From the NCBI GenBank assembly GCA_003116975.1, contig BGKB01000162.1, forward strand, positions 62,001-126,000: DNA of 64,000 nucleotides. Reading direction: 5' to 3'. Within the stretch, counting starts at the first letter, position 1; every line of letters begins with the position of its first letter. The notes under the pieces are model-generated. The model was not told the origin of the DNA. It worked only from the letters and a program-made list of their open reading frames with translations, and made no database searches. This DNA is from Aurantiochytrium sp. KH105 (lineage: Eukaryota > Sar > Bigyra > Thraustochytrida > Thraustochytriidae). Position numbers and translations under genes: made by a program. Shown one piece after another: positions 37,592 to 48,694 of this stretch.

Positions 37592-40500
37592 ACAAGACAG
37601 GCCAACATCGCAGCGTTGCAACGCTCGTCGCAGACAAGGCCGCATGCATACGTACTAGGTCAAGGTCTACCTTGCGTAACAAGACACGCTCACTATGATA
37701 AGAGCGAACGACGACAAATTTTAATGCATTCACAGAATTGTAGGCCAATGGGTGCTCTTCTTTGATGCTCATAACGCAAGGAAAGCGCGCAGGCAATAAA
37801 CAGCCTTGATGAGGCAGCCGCAGAGCTGCCGAGCAGCCGCAAGAGTCGCTGGTAAGCGAAAGAAGAGTTGTCAAGCAGCCGGAAGATGCGCCGAGCAAGT
37901 GCAAGTAGAGATGTCAAGCATCCGAGAATGGTTGTCTTGTCCCGATCTTTCCTGTCTTCGTGAAGAGCCAATGATGTTCTTGGCGATGGGGGTGTTGCTG
38001 CTGCTGGGGACGATGCCTTAACTGATGTGAGACGTTTCTTGGGCCGAGCAATCGATGGTGGTCGAACGATCTTTGAGGAAAGTTGGAACGTGGATACCAA
38101 CGACCAAAATCCGCGTTGCGCAGATCTCTATTTTACAATTGGTGCCTTGCAAACGAAACAGGTATACTTTTGTGTCCTGGGGCTGGGCGGCTGCGAGCAA
38201 CGACGCGACGGTGCATGTTCCGCATATTTCTAACGGTCGCTCCTGTGCCCGGACAAACCTGTGACGGAGACCAGAGCGGAACATGTGGCACGCGCCACGG
38301 TGCCGAGGGAGGAAAACAATGAAAGTTTTTTCCATGTATGGCACCACATGCCAGCGAGCGAGCGAGCGAACGAGCGAGCGAGGGAGGGATGGAAGGAGGG
38401 AAGAGGGGAGGGAGGCGCCCGTGCAGAAGTTGACGTTACTACCATGGCTCGATAAAGATCGCTCGGTGCGCTGCGGTACGATCTGCCAAAGTAGTGCGGA
38501 CAGCTACCTGCTGCTACTACCACTGCCAATGTTAGCAGGACCGAGCCAAGCTTGATGCGTTGCTTGCCGTGCACCGCTTGCCTTTCTGACGAACTTACTA
38601 ATATTCCTGCCTCGATTCGCAGTGAGTGATGTTTCCCCCTGACTCAATCGCACACCCACTCGGGCCATAGCTTACCTCTTACTCACTCGCGATCCGCCAG
38701 ACGTACCGGCGACGACTCTCTAGAGCTCGACCGCCTCCTGCATTGCGCCCGTGGCTCCGTGCGAAACACTTGCCAGCTGGCTGGCTTGCGCCCCGCCCCC
38801 GTTGTCCTGACCGCTTTCTTTCGCTACACCTGCCAACAATGCAACTTGAAACCATGCCTTTCTGTGGGCCTCGTTCCAACTCGCACACGCCCGAGGTCTT
38901 TGAGTCGGTCTTTCGCTCGATCGTCTCCGCTGGCAGTGGCACAACGTGCATGTCTCCGGCCCCGGCCCCGGCCTCGGTCCCGGCCCCGCCGCGCGAGTGC
39001 GATCCTTGCTGGAGCGTGCTGGGGTTTGCTGCAGCCGGCTCTGCGGGTAGTTTGGGCCAACTGTCGGCCCGACTTCGTTGGCGAGGGCCTTTCAAGATGC
39101 CCTTGCCTCCTTGTCTGCTTGCTTCGTTTCGCGAGGCCCGGCCAGGCGGATCAACCTTGGCTCAATTTCTGTGGTATCGCGTACTACTCGCGGTGCCAGC
39201 TGTGAATACTCGAGCCCGCGCGTCCAACAGAGGGGAAGGGCACGTCGAGCAACCTCCTCCTCCTGCCCGAGCCGTACGTCATGCGTTGTCACCGTGCGTA
39301 GCTATCGCCCGCCACTGTCCGAGCGTGTCCCTCGCGGCCCCAGTCAGGCTGCTTGCTACTTGTTGTTGGTGAGCTGCAAGAAAGAGACTCCTTCGCAATG
39401 ACGTTGTCGCAGCTCGCCGTTGAACTTTGGCCCAAGAGGGACTCGGATGGAAGGAGACGAGCGAGCGAGGCATGAATGAATGAGTGGAAAGCTAGTCCAA
39501 ACTCGCTCGTTTCTTCTTGACTCCGCCACGGCACGCGCGGCCACGAGAGTGATGAAATCTTGATCCACGATGATCCACGGACGAACGAAGCGACCCCAAA
39601 GCTACGGGCAAGCACGTGCGAGCTGCAGCCACAGAACGCGTGACAGAGGCTGTCGACAGCGCGGACGTTAGGCCTAGTTTCGAGTAAGAAAAGCTATGGC
39701 GGCCTCGGCTGCTTGAGTGGGACTCATTCATTCATGCGCGTGCCTCGGCGGCCCTGGCGCCCGTGTCGCCATCGGGGCAGAAGCTGGTTTAGCCGACACG
39801 AGCAGCATACCATTGGGTGATTGGCAGCCTGTTGCAGCCACTTGCACTTGGTTGGTTGGTTGGCTAAAAAGATGGCCTTGGAAGGAGGAGAGAGTGGCGA
39901 CTGGGGAAAGCGAGCACGTGCCAGGGCTTCCAACAAGGAAGGCCATCGTTCATGCGTGGGAAGGGGAGGAGAGGGGGGTGGCACGCCGCCAATCCACGAG
40001 CTTACTATTAGGTCTTGAGAAGAGCAGTGGCAGCTCAAGCCCATGTCCTTCTCACAAACTTTCCACCTTTGGGGGCCTTCCACTTCGGCAATCCATGCCA
40101 TCTCATGCAAACTCTTGCAGGATCACCAATGCAAGTGCGCCACACACACGCTCATCCAAGCCCAAGCAGCCAACCAAGCAACAGCAACACCTTGCGGATC
40201 AATGCACTGGCAATGCATAAAGGCGTGTGTCCCTGATTTTATACTCTATTGTGCCAAGAAAGACTCGTTTCCCGGGCGCGACGGTGTCGCCTGCCGGCTT
40301 TCCTTCCCCTTGGCCGCTCGTGCTACCATGCATGGCAAGTTGCAATGGACGCGCGCTGGTCCGAGCAGGCCAAGCCCTGGCTGCAAGCCCAGGCCAAGCC
40401 CAGGCCAAGCGCTGGAGCAGGAGCAGAAGTAGGGCAGGAGGCGGTCGGCTGGGCCCTGCAAGACGCGCGCGCGGGGGGAAAAGATCCCCGGAGAAAAAAA

Positions 40501-42847
40501 AAGGTTGGCACGAAAAAGAGAGAATGAACGAGAGCCAGCAGGCTTCTATTTTGCCACGCCACGCAGGCTTGGCATGACTGTTGTAGAAAGACTCGCCCGA
40601 CTGACGCTTGCGATCGGCCAGCGCGTGTGTTCTTTATGTTACGAGTCAATCGTCTCGATGTGTTTCTGAGCCACCGCAAGGTGAGTGAGATGAGGTGGGC
40701 CACGGGATGGGAAGAGAGGAGCAGCTCGTTCTTGCCCTGTTGGTCAGAGCCGTTCCTGGCCTTTTTTCGCTTCTTCTTATTTTCATGTCTCACGCGTTAG
40801 AGGATGTAGGCCTTACTTGAGCTTGGCCGGCACTTCGACCCAGAAGGCGTCGCGGACGCCAGAGGCAGCGGAAGCGGACTGCCCGCCGTTCCTCCCACGG
40901 CGAGCCTTGCAGCTTTAGCCGTTTGAACTGTGCAAATACGTCGCACTGACGAGCACCTAGCCAAAACAGACAGACGGGCGGGCCGGTGCCCGAATCGAAG
41001 GAGAGTATCCAGGGGCAGACTTCGTCGGTCGCTACAGCTACGACCCAAATCCGGCAGTAGCCGCAGATAAAATATGCTAGCAGCCTCGGTATAGCCTAGC
41101 TATGATTTCTATTGCAGCTGACAAAGGACTAGTTCGAGTATGTCCTTGCAAGCCGTCTCCGCCAGCTGATAGTGAAGGAAGGCGGGAGGAACGGAATTCT
41201 CTTGCTCAAGGCCGGTTACGAAAAGTCTGTGGCTGCACGAGCGAACAAGGTTGTCGACCAATAAACAGACCACCTGGCAGATCCTGGCGGCTCAGAGCCG
41301 TCGTTGAGCAGTCTGTCTACCTGAATACTCTGCTTCCGTCGCGTAGGGGGAGGTGGAAGGAAATACATTCTGGCACAGCTCGGATGTCATAGGTGGTTGC
41401 TGCCACTGATTGACGCGAGGATTGCTTGGTGGGATGGCCGGTGTGCATTCCGCGCGGAAATGATGGCTTGAAAAGTCGCAGAGAGCGACCTTCGGAGACC
41501 CAGTCTCTGCCGTGCAGCTCGAACCAGGACGGCACGCTGCGTAGCGGGACGGCTTGCTCGGCGTCTCATGCATGGCCGGCTGGCGCGCTGTTGAGGTGAT
41601 GAGCCAGGGTTGGACTCGCGACCAGACCTGACCGCCGGTCCCCTCTGGGCAAGCGTTACTCCTGGGTAAATGACTGTGGCCCGCAGCCGCAGACCTCCTC
41701 GGATCCAGAGGCGTAGTTCTGCCCGCAGCCGCAAGCGCATTCTCCTCGTGACTGCGGTGCAGAGACGGCGTCTGCGGCAAGTTTCCGAACTAGCTCGGTG
41801 CTCCGGGTCCGCTGCGGTAAGCAAGCTAGCTTCTTCCACCGACCCCGCCCGTTTCCTACGCGAAAGCAGCTTGCTTTAGCAGCGGGTCTTGGGGGCGCCC
41901 CGCCCTCGCGGCTTCGAGTATCGCGTGCTGAAACCTCCGCGAGGCTGCCCCTGGCAGATCCGGCTGCGGCCGGCAGTGGAGCTCAAAATCACTCAAACCA
42001 CGCATCATTTCTGCCAGCCGGCCGCCGTTCCCGTCTCGAATTCTCAGGGGGGGAGGGGAGGGAGCATCGTCTTTCTGGCTGGCCACAGCCTGCCAGCCAG
42101 CGTGCGTGCCTGCTTTGCTATCTCTCTCGCGGTCGCTGTCCCAAATCGGTTGCTCCCTCGTCAGCCAGCTGTCGAGCAGCCGCCTGGGCTACGTACCTAT
42201 TTCGATAAATGAAAGTCACAAACCAAAGCCAACCGACATGGGGACCGTCACCGCTGCCCTTTGCGCTGCAGCGGCCTCATCGCGATCCGGACTCGTGATC
42301 GCTCCCTCGCTCGCTCGCTCGCTCGAGCTTTCTTTTGTGGCAGTGCGCTGCCACCACGCGAACGGCGCGACCGGCAGCGGCCTGCCTGCCTGCCTACTTG
42401 CCTCGGAGAAATGCATCGCGCCTTCGCCGCGGCAGGATCCCGGGCGGCCGCCAGCCAGCTTGTCAGGAACCGCGATCTGGCTGACTGCCACTCCTGGCGG
42501 CCAGCGGCTGCCGCGCCTCGCAGGGGCGGCCGCCGAATAGCCAGCCAGACCAAACAGACTGACAGACAGCCGGCCAAGCGCGCGCGCGCCTGCCTCGCCG
42601 GCGATCGCTCGGCTCGCAGCGCGCGTCTGCGTCGAGCCGCTGGCCGGTGGTGGCACGGATGCAAGCGAGGCATTTGGAGAATAAGTATAAGTGCCGATGT
42701 AAGAAGTGGCGATAACGCGAATTGCCCCCCTCAGCGCGAAGTTTATGCCGATGGCGTCCGTGGCGGTTGCGGCGCAGCGGTGCGCTGCGAGCCAGTCGGC
42801 AGTCTGCACTTGCAAGTGCAGCCCGCCGAGAGACGAGCGCGACGGAC

Positions 42848-42849
42848 GA

Positions 42850-42878
<29 letters not shown>
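42848..42878. repeat. (CGAA)n tetranucleotide tract
   Basis: About seven CGAA units occur in the gene-poor region. Confidence 0.9.
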
Positions 42879-42880
<2 letters not shown>

Positions 42881-43571
42881 ACTAGCGAGTGCGCGCCGGC
42901 GCGGGTTCTTGCGGAAAGGGAAGCCCGCTGCCGCTGCAGGCGTCCCCAAGGAAAGGAAATGCGCCGCCCCGCGCGCGCGCGTCGAGCGCCGCGTGCCTCG
43001 CTTCTTCCTTTCTCCGCCTCCGCCGCTGCAGGGGGAGAGGGGGGGGGAAAGGGAGGCAAGCTAAAACGGAAGAAGTTCTAAGCTAGGACGGAAGCTGCTA
43101 GCTTCTTCCGCCACGCACTTTGGCCCACCAGCCGGCACGTCCTCTCACCCACATCTCCCACCAGCTGCCAACGGCGGGGCGCGCGCCCCCTCTCCAGCCC
43201 CTCGGCGGCCGCTAACTAGAGTCGACGGACCCCTAGGCGGTCTTTCACGGGCGTCCGGAGCAAATCGGGTAGCTAATAGCAGTGCGCGCCAGGCAAAAGG
43301 CTTTCTTTCTTGCAGCTGCCCTTCGGCTGAAAGACACCGCCTCCGCGCGCAGAGCCGCGGCCGTCGCGACAAAACCGAAACTCACCTCAACTTCGTGAAG
43401 AAAGGCTACAAGCACCAGCACGCCACCTTCGCGCGCGCCTGGTCTCCAAGACAGACAGACGAACGCAGACGAGGACGCAAACGCAGTCAGCCAGGCAGTC
43501 AGAGCCAAGGAGGCCAACCTGCCGACCGACCGACCGACCGACCGACCCGGCGAAGAAGAAGAAAGACCAAG

Positions 43572-43799
43572 ATGACCGCGAGCGTGACCGAGGCTGCGCC
43601 CAGCGCCGCGCAGGTTCCCCTGGCTAGGTTGGTCAAGACACAGGCGTGCGGTGCACGGATGAGCCTGCACCGGACAACCAGCGCCGACGGCGCGGACCGC
43701 AAGCGCAAGATCGTCAAGCGGAGATCCCGGGTCGTGACTACGGGCGAGCTGCCTGTGTACACGCCAAAACAGATGCCAGAGGTCAAGAGCGCCTTGTAG
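43572..43799 (+). CDS. Possible small protein, 75 residues, unknown
   Basis: An ATG in AAGATGA context follows a T-poor leader containing CCGA repeats and GAAGAAGAAG, the same leader style as recognised genes in this window. The product is Ala/Thr-rich at the N-terminus and has a basic centre, DRKRKIVKRRSRVVTTGELP, ending in TPKQMPEVKSAL. Third codon positions are mostly G or C, as in neighbouring genes. No family is recognised; a small nuclear protein would fit the basic stretch, but this is speculation. Confidence 0.35.
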   Translation: MTASVTEAAPSAAQVPLARLVKTQACGARMSLHRTTSADGADRKRKIVKRRSRVVTTGELPVYTPKQMPEVKSAL

Positions 43800-44337
43800 G
43801 TGACCAAGCAAAATAACACGCATTGCTTTGCTGGGTTCCAAACATGATGGAGCACCGCTGCGTCTTTCCAAAACGTACAAACATTGCAACGCATCACATC
43901 ACATCACATCACATCACATCACATCACATCACATCACATCACATCACATCACATCACATCACATCACATCACATCACATCACACAAAACACACAGCTTGG
44001 GCTAAGACCAAGCAGCTGCGTACGGAGAATCCACTCCCCGTCTGCATACGCTGTGCTAACACAAGCACTAACAAAACACGGCAAGGCAGCATCAAAGAAT
44101 ATGTCTTTTCGCACCCGTTACCAGTGCGGCAACGGGAAGCGAGTCATATACGGCGTCTAGCTCCTTTCCAAGCAACGGCTCACCGCGAGTTACGAGTCAT
44201 CTAGCCTCGCTTTTGACGCAAGCGGGCCGATGGCTCGGAACTTCGTGGACTCGACAACACCTTTCGTATTGTCAATTGTCACCAAAAGTATCGATATCTA
44301 AAACCAAGTGTAATCATTCATCTGTTGATCTATTTAT
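43800..44337. other. Intergenic region with pentanucleotide array
   Basis: These 538 bp hold the (ATCAC)n array and an AT-richer 3' flank of GST copy 1. No gene is seen. Confidence 0.6.
43892..43983. repeat. (ATCAC)n pentanucleotide array
   Basis: About 18 perfect 5-bp units. The pure repetition without spacers excludes a CRISPR array. Confidence 0.95.
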
Positions 44338-45021
44338 TTAGGACCTCTTGCTGTACCACGCGGAGATCTCGGGGATGCTGAGGAAGCGGCCCATGTATGC
44401 CGTCACCGTATCGAAGTCATCAAGATTTGATTGCGGAAACCCTTTAAAGTAGCCACCATGCTGGAAAGTGCGCAGCAAGGACACCATGTGGCAATCGGCG
44501 ATTGAGGGTACTTTTTTGGTGGCCAGGAAGCCGTCACCGCCGTTTGCCTCAAGCAAAGCTGTCACCATCTTCATCAGTTTGGGAAGTTCTTCCGCGACCC
44601 ACTTCTCGCGCATGGCCTTGATTGTGGCCTTGCCCTCGTCAGTGTCTGGGAAATCCTTGGGTCGGCCATACTTTTCTGGCTCCAGAGCAATGAACAAGGC
44701 CGGCTCAAACGAGCGAAATATGTCATCCGCAAGGTGTAGGGCCTCGTCGACCCTAAGCTGGTCCACGGGATCCTGAGGAATGAGTTTGGCCGCGCCCATC
44801 TTTGCCGCCATGTTCAACAGCGCGTAGCTTTGCGCATAGACGGAGCCATCTTCAAGCTCCATGAGCGGGATCTGCCCGAATTTGGTCTTGGGCTTCAGGT
44901 CTTGCCACTCGCTTTCCGTGACCCGGACATCTTCAAAGTCCACGCCGTTTAGGACAAGCGCCAGACGAACCTTTTCTGCCTTGGCTTCGAGGTCAAAGTA
45001 AGTAAGCTTGATCTTGGCCAT
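44338..45021 (-). CDS. Glutathione S-transferase, copy 1
   Basis: The ATG at 45021 gives 227 residues of canonical cytosolic GST length. The thioredoxin-like N-terminal domain begins KIKLTYFDLEAKAEKVRLAL, with the Tyr that activates glutathione in sigma/mu-type enzymes. It continues KPKTKFGQIPLMELEDG (the cis-Pro glutathione site) and AQSYALLNMAA, where the usual glutathione-contacting AQSxA is kept. The helical C-terminal domain ends AWYSKRS. It conjugates glutathione to electrophiles or acts as a prostaglandin-type isomerase; the substrate cannot be told. This is the most diverged of three tandem copies on this strand: it has AKAE where the others have a Gly-containing turn. Confidence 0.88.
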   Translation of the reverse strand: MAKIKLTYFDLEAKAEKVRLALVLNGVDFEDVRVTESEWQDLKPKTKFGQIPLMELEDGSVYAQSYALLNMAAKMGAAKLIPQDPVDQLRVDEALHLADDIFRSFEPALFIALEPEKYGRPKDFPDTDEGKATIKAMREKWVAEELPKLMKMVTALLEANGGDGFLATKKVPSIADCHMVSLLRTFQHGGYFKGFPQSNLDDFDTVTAYMGRFLSIPEISAWYSKRS

Positions 45022-46231
45022 TTTCTCCTTACTCTCCAAGTGGAGCAAACCTTTTATCCTTTGATGAGAACCACAGGCCTCTTTATTCGCCGGCCCGTGT
45101 TTGCGGCTTTGCGGCTGCGGCAGGATTACGGTTTTGCGGGGGGATGCGAGTCTAATCCTTTGTCGAGGAGGAGTTGCCCTCGTGATCGCGTGTGAGCGGG
45201 AAAATGAATTTTGGGTCTGCCTGTCGGGTCTGCGTGTTTACGAAATTGCGGGATTGCGTGTCTATACGGGTTCGCGCGTCTATACGGGTTCGCGCGTTCA
45301 AGCTGGCACGACTGCGAGAGATCTACCATTCCCACGGATCGCCCGCCGCTCGACTCCAGCCTGAGACCGGCCGACCGATCTGAGATTTGCCGCGTTGCGC
45401 GTGGTCGCGCCACGCTGGCAGCTGCAGCTGCAGCAGGTGCTGTAGGCACCGCCGCGCTCGGAGGTTGGCAGAGTTCCACCGCGGGGCGCACGCGGATCGA
45501 TGCCAAATCGACCGGCAATACGCGACAGAACAAGGAGAGAGAGGGGGGGGGGAGATGGACGTTCATCGACGTTCATGCTAATTTTTTTGTGATGTCACGG
45601 CTTGCCAAGATCGAGGCCAAATGCACGCGTGCATTCATTCAGGATCCAATGTACCTGGTGCAGGTCGCGGTCGCTTGCTGCGCCGCGGGGTCCTGCGCAT
45701 ATCGCCCGACGACGCCGGTCCGACGAGTACTCGCGTTCGGCGTGCGACTGAGGAGGAGAAGAGGCCGCAGCCGACAGCGACAGCGACAGGGACAGCCGAC
45801 AAGTCGATCGAAGTTTTGGGGGACGGTCAGCCAGCGCAGTTAAACACAAGGTAGGCCTAGTGCGTGGTGTGCGCTAATGCTCATCGAGCGGGAGGCTGGT
45901 GCAATAAAAGGGGCGTGACACGGCTTCTCGCAATCTTCTTGAAGGCGCATGGGTCGGCGAGGGGAGAGCTGCGCCAGAAAACAAGGGAGATCAGCATTGA
46001 TCAAAGTGTTACAAAAGCCAAAGTGGTCAGCTTGACGACGCTTCTCGTGTGTCAATCTTGGAGGAGCAAGCCTCAGGCGACCCCAGCGAGGAAAAGAGCA
46101 AGTGACAAGAATCTTTGGAAAAGGGATTCACATTTTAGAAAAAAGAAATGGGATTGTTTCTAGCGTAATCATCGAGCGATCGAAAGTCCGAAAGATCTAT
46201 GATCTCGTGACAATGAAAGGTGAGAGCTCGT
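45022..46231. other. Spacer between GST copies 1 and 2
   Basis: These 1.2 kb contain two adjacent copies of an 18-bp unit (CTATACGGGTTCGCGCGT) near 45261-45297. Open frames are Arg-rich and without motifs. No gene is seen. Confidence 0.55.
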
Positions 46232-46906
46232 TTACTTGCTGTACCACTTGGCGACTTCAGGGATGGCGAGAAAGCGCTTCATGTACGCCCCAACGGCCTC
46301 GTACTTGTCAAAGCATGAGGCGGGAAAGTGATCGACGTTGCCTGACTGCATCATGCGCAGCAAGGAGACCATGTGACAGTCCGCAATGGTAGGGCCATCC
46401 TTGGAGGCAAGAAAACCCGAAGGCCCGTTCGCCTCGAGAAGCGCGGATACCATCGCCATCAACTTTGGCGCCTCCTCGGCGAGCCAGGTCTCTCGCATCG
46501 CCTTGACCTTTGCCTTGCCTTCATCGGTCGTATGGAAGCCCTCTGCGAAGCCGAACCTCTCTGGCGCGAAGCCCATGAAAAAGCTCGGTGTGACTGAGCG
46601 AAAGATGTCGTCCGTGAGGCCCATTGCTTCGTTGACCTTGAGCTGCTCCATCGGATCCTCTGGCATGAGCTTGGCCTTGCCCATGGTGGCTGCGAGGCGC
46701 AGCAAAGCGTCGCTCTGGGCATATACAGGCCCATCGTCGAGCTGCAGGATGGGGAGCTGGCCAAATTTAACTTTAGGCTTCAGCTCGGCCCACTCGTCGT
46801 TCTTGAGGCGTTCATCCTCGAAGTCTACGCCGTTGAGAATGAAGGCTAGGCGGACCTTTTCAGCAGTTCCTCCCATGTCAAAGTAGGTCAGCTTGATGTG
46901 CGTCAT
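46232..46906 (-). CDS. Glutathione S-transferase, copy 2
   Basis: The ATG at 46906 gives 224 residues. The start is THIKLTYFDMGGTAEKVRLA, followed by the cis-Pro site KFGQLPILQLDDG and AQSDALLRLAA. The helical domain contains LKVNEAMGLTDDIFRS and ADCHMVSLLR, and the end is EVAKWYSK. It is closer to copy 3 than to copy 1. An open upstream extension of 59 Arg-rich residues exists but lacks an ATG in good context and the family does not need it. Cytosolic; role in detoxification or redox signalling is inferred from the family. Confidence 0.88.
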   Translation of the reverse strand: MTHIKLTYFDMGGTAEKVRLAFILNGVDFEDERLKNDEWAELKPKVKFGQLPILQLDDGPVYAQSDALLRLAATMGKAKLMPEDPMEQLKVNEAMGLTDDIFRSVTPSFFMGFAPERFGFAEGFHTTDEGKAKVKAMRETWLAEEAPKLMAMVSALLEANGPSGFLASKDGPTIADCHMVSLLRMMQSGNVDHFPASCFDKYEAVGAYMKRFLAIPEVAKWYSK

Positions 46907-48019
46907 TTTGATTTTCGTCTGCGACCTGTGTCTTCTTGTTGGTCTTCTTGGGCCTTTCTTTCTGTCTCTGTAATTGCTAGTCTCGCTCGTTTCGGGTCTG
47001 CTTTGCCTCGCCGTCGACCGAGACGGCAGCGCGAGCCTTGCCGCTGGACGCGCGCTGGTTTTTCGCTGTTCACGCCCGTCCACTGATTTCTGGCTCCTAC
47101 CTGCTCGTAATTCGTTTTACCTGCTCGAAATCCAAGTTCGCACCCGCGCCATGATGGCAGACCGTGAACGGACGAACCCGCTGCTGTTCGCTCGGGCGCA
47201 CTGCCACGGGCATAACCTCGTCAGAGGCCGAAGGTCCGAAAGTGCGCGAGATTTTGCCCTTCCTGTTCCAGCTTCGATGTTCGATCCCGCCAGCCACCAC
47301 TGGCGGTCTCTGGTACATTCACATGCCATGGTAAGAGCAGAAAAGGAGGCACGGGCGTCTTCGGGTCGGCAGCTCGGCGATATCGTCGCACAAGGGCGAG
47401 GTGCGGCGGGCTCACGTACCCAGCGACAGTGGTTTTTGATTATGTTTGGAAGGGAGTGGGCGGGGGGGAGAGAAGCTATTCTATTTTCCGGGAAAACGGA
47501 AACGGACAAGGAGGTGAAGGCGCACTTTGGCAGCAGCGCGCTTTTGGTCTCGGGACAAGCAAGCCGAAGGACCGAGAATCGTAATCTGGGGCACGGGTGG
47601 GTGCACTACCGAATGCACGCAGTATGACGTAGTCGCGTGTACCTAGTGGAATGGAAAGAGTCCAAGCGAAGGGCACTGGCCCAGCGCAGATATTGCGCAC
47701 TCGCAAGTGCGTTGTGATTCACTAGAGGCCAAGGAAAATTGTGATGTAGTGCTAACGCGGCGACGATACGCGCGTCGTCACGAAGGAACGACGAAATGAG
47801 TTGAAGCGGTGTGCCACGACTCGATCACTGATGCGTAGCAAAATTGTGCGTTCTCCCGAGATCCTCTTATTACTTGGCTTGAAAAAAGTTGGAGCAATTT
47901 ACTCTTCGAAAACAAGACAAACTTTAAAAATGTGTTATGTAGAGGGTGCTGTGCTAGCTACCGCGGGATCTGCGGAGCCAGCCAGACCGATCGATCATAA
48001 GCTACAACATCTGCGCACA
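46907..48019. other. Spacer between GST copies 2 and 3
   Basis: About 1.1 kb with no convincing frame. It includes the T-poor sense leader of GST copy 2 and AT-richer sequence near 47860-47950. Confidence 0.55.
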
Positions 48020-48694
48020 TTATTTCTCGTAATACTTGGCGACCTCAGGAATACTGAGAAAGCGCTTAATATAGGCTGTCACAGTTGTAAATTCGTCAAG
48101 GCTGGTGGTCGGCACGCCGTCCATGAAGCCGCGCTGGTAGTTGCGAAGGAGGGGCACCATGTGACAGTCTGCGATGGTGGGCGCATCCTTGGAGGCGAGG
48201 AAGCCCTCGTCGCCATTGGCCTCGATGAGAGCGGTGACGAGCTTCATAAACTTGGGCAGCTCCGTCTTGAGCCAGTTTTCGCGCATGGCCAGAACCTTGG
48301 CCTTGCCCTCATCAGTGTTTTGAAAGCCTTCCTCGTAGCCGAACCTCTGGGGCGACATACCAATGGAATGGGCCGGCATCCAGGAACGCGCAATGTCGTC
48401 GACGAGACCCATGGCCTCATTCACCTTGAGCTGCTCAATGGGCTCCTTGGGCATGAGCTTGGCCGCACCCAAGGTGGCCGCAAAACGGAGCATGGCATCG
48501 CTTTGCGCGACCTCTTCGCCGTCGTCAATCTGCATCAACGGCAGCTGGCCGAACTTGGTCTTGGGCTTGAGCTCCTGCCACTCGGCGTGCTTGATGCGGA
48601 CATCCTCGAAGTCCACGCCGTTCAGGACGAACGCCAGCCGGACCTTCTCGGCCACGCCCTGGATATCAAAGTACGTGAGCTTGATCTTGGTCAT
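48020..48694 (-). CDS. Glutathione S-transferase, copy 3
   Basis: The ATG at 48694 gives 224 residues. The start TKIKLTYFDIQGVAEKVRLA keeps the catalytic Tyr, the cis-Pro site is KFGQLPLMQIDDG and the next motif is AQSDAMLRFAA. The helical domain includes LKVNEAMGLVDDIARS, and the end is EVAKYYEK. The sense-strand leader carries CAGCCAGC repeats and GACAGACAGACG right before the ATG. This copy faces away from the first crotonase gene, 1.6 kb to the right; the two families might share a control region, but nothing in the sequence proves this. Confidence 0.88.
   Translation of the reverse strand: MTKIKLTYFDIQGVAEKVRLAFVLNGVDFEDVRIKHAEWQELKPKTKFGQLPLMQIDDGEEVAQSDAMLRFAATLGAAKLMPKEPIEQLKVNEAMGLVDDIARSWMPAHSIGMSPQRFGYEEGFQNTDEGKAKVLAMRENWLKTELPKFMKLVTALIEANGDEGFLASKDAPTIADCHMVPLLRNYQRGFMDGVPTTSLDEFTTVTAYIKRFLSIPEVAKYYEK

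Larger units (their letters stand above)
35670..43571. other. Gene-poor region of about 7.9 kb
   Basis: The region begins with the JmjC leader, then a long CTTT tract, three 190-bp tandem repeats, and about 5 kb of moderately GC-rich sequence broken by GCGA, GGTT and CGAA repeats. Open frames up to about 200 codons exist but are Arg/Ser/Pro-rich, overlap on both strands and show no family motif. I found no convincing protein or RNA gene, though a non-coding transcript cannot be excluded. Confidence 0.5.

Noticed and set aside
38839-39375. 178-codon frame in the gene desert starting MQLETMPFCG
   Set aside because: It has no family motif, its composition drifts to Pro/Ala/Arg-rich, and overlapping frames on both strands are equally long; coding status is unsupported.
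43892-43983. Regular short repeat array considered as CRISPR
   Set aside because: It is an uninterrupted 5-bp microsatellite without spacers in a eukaryotic genome.
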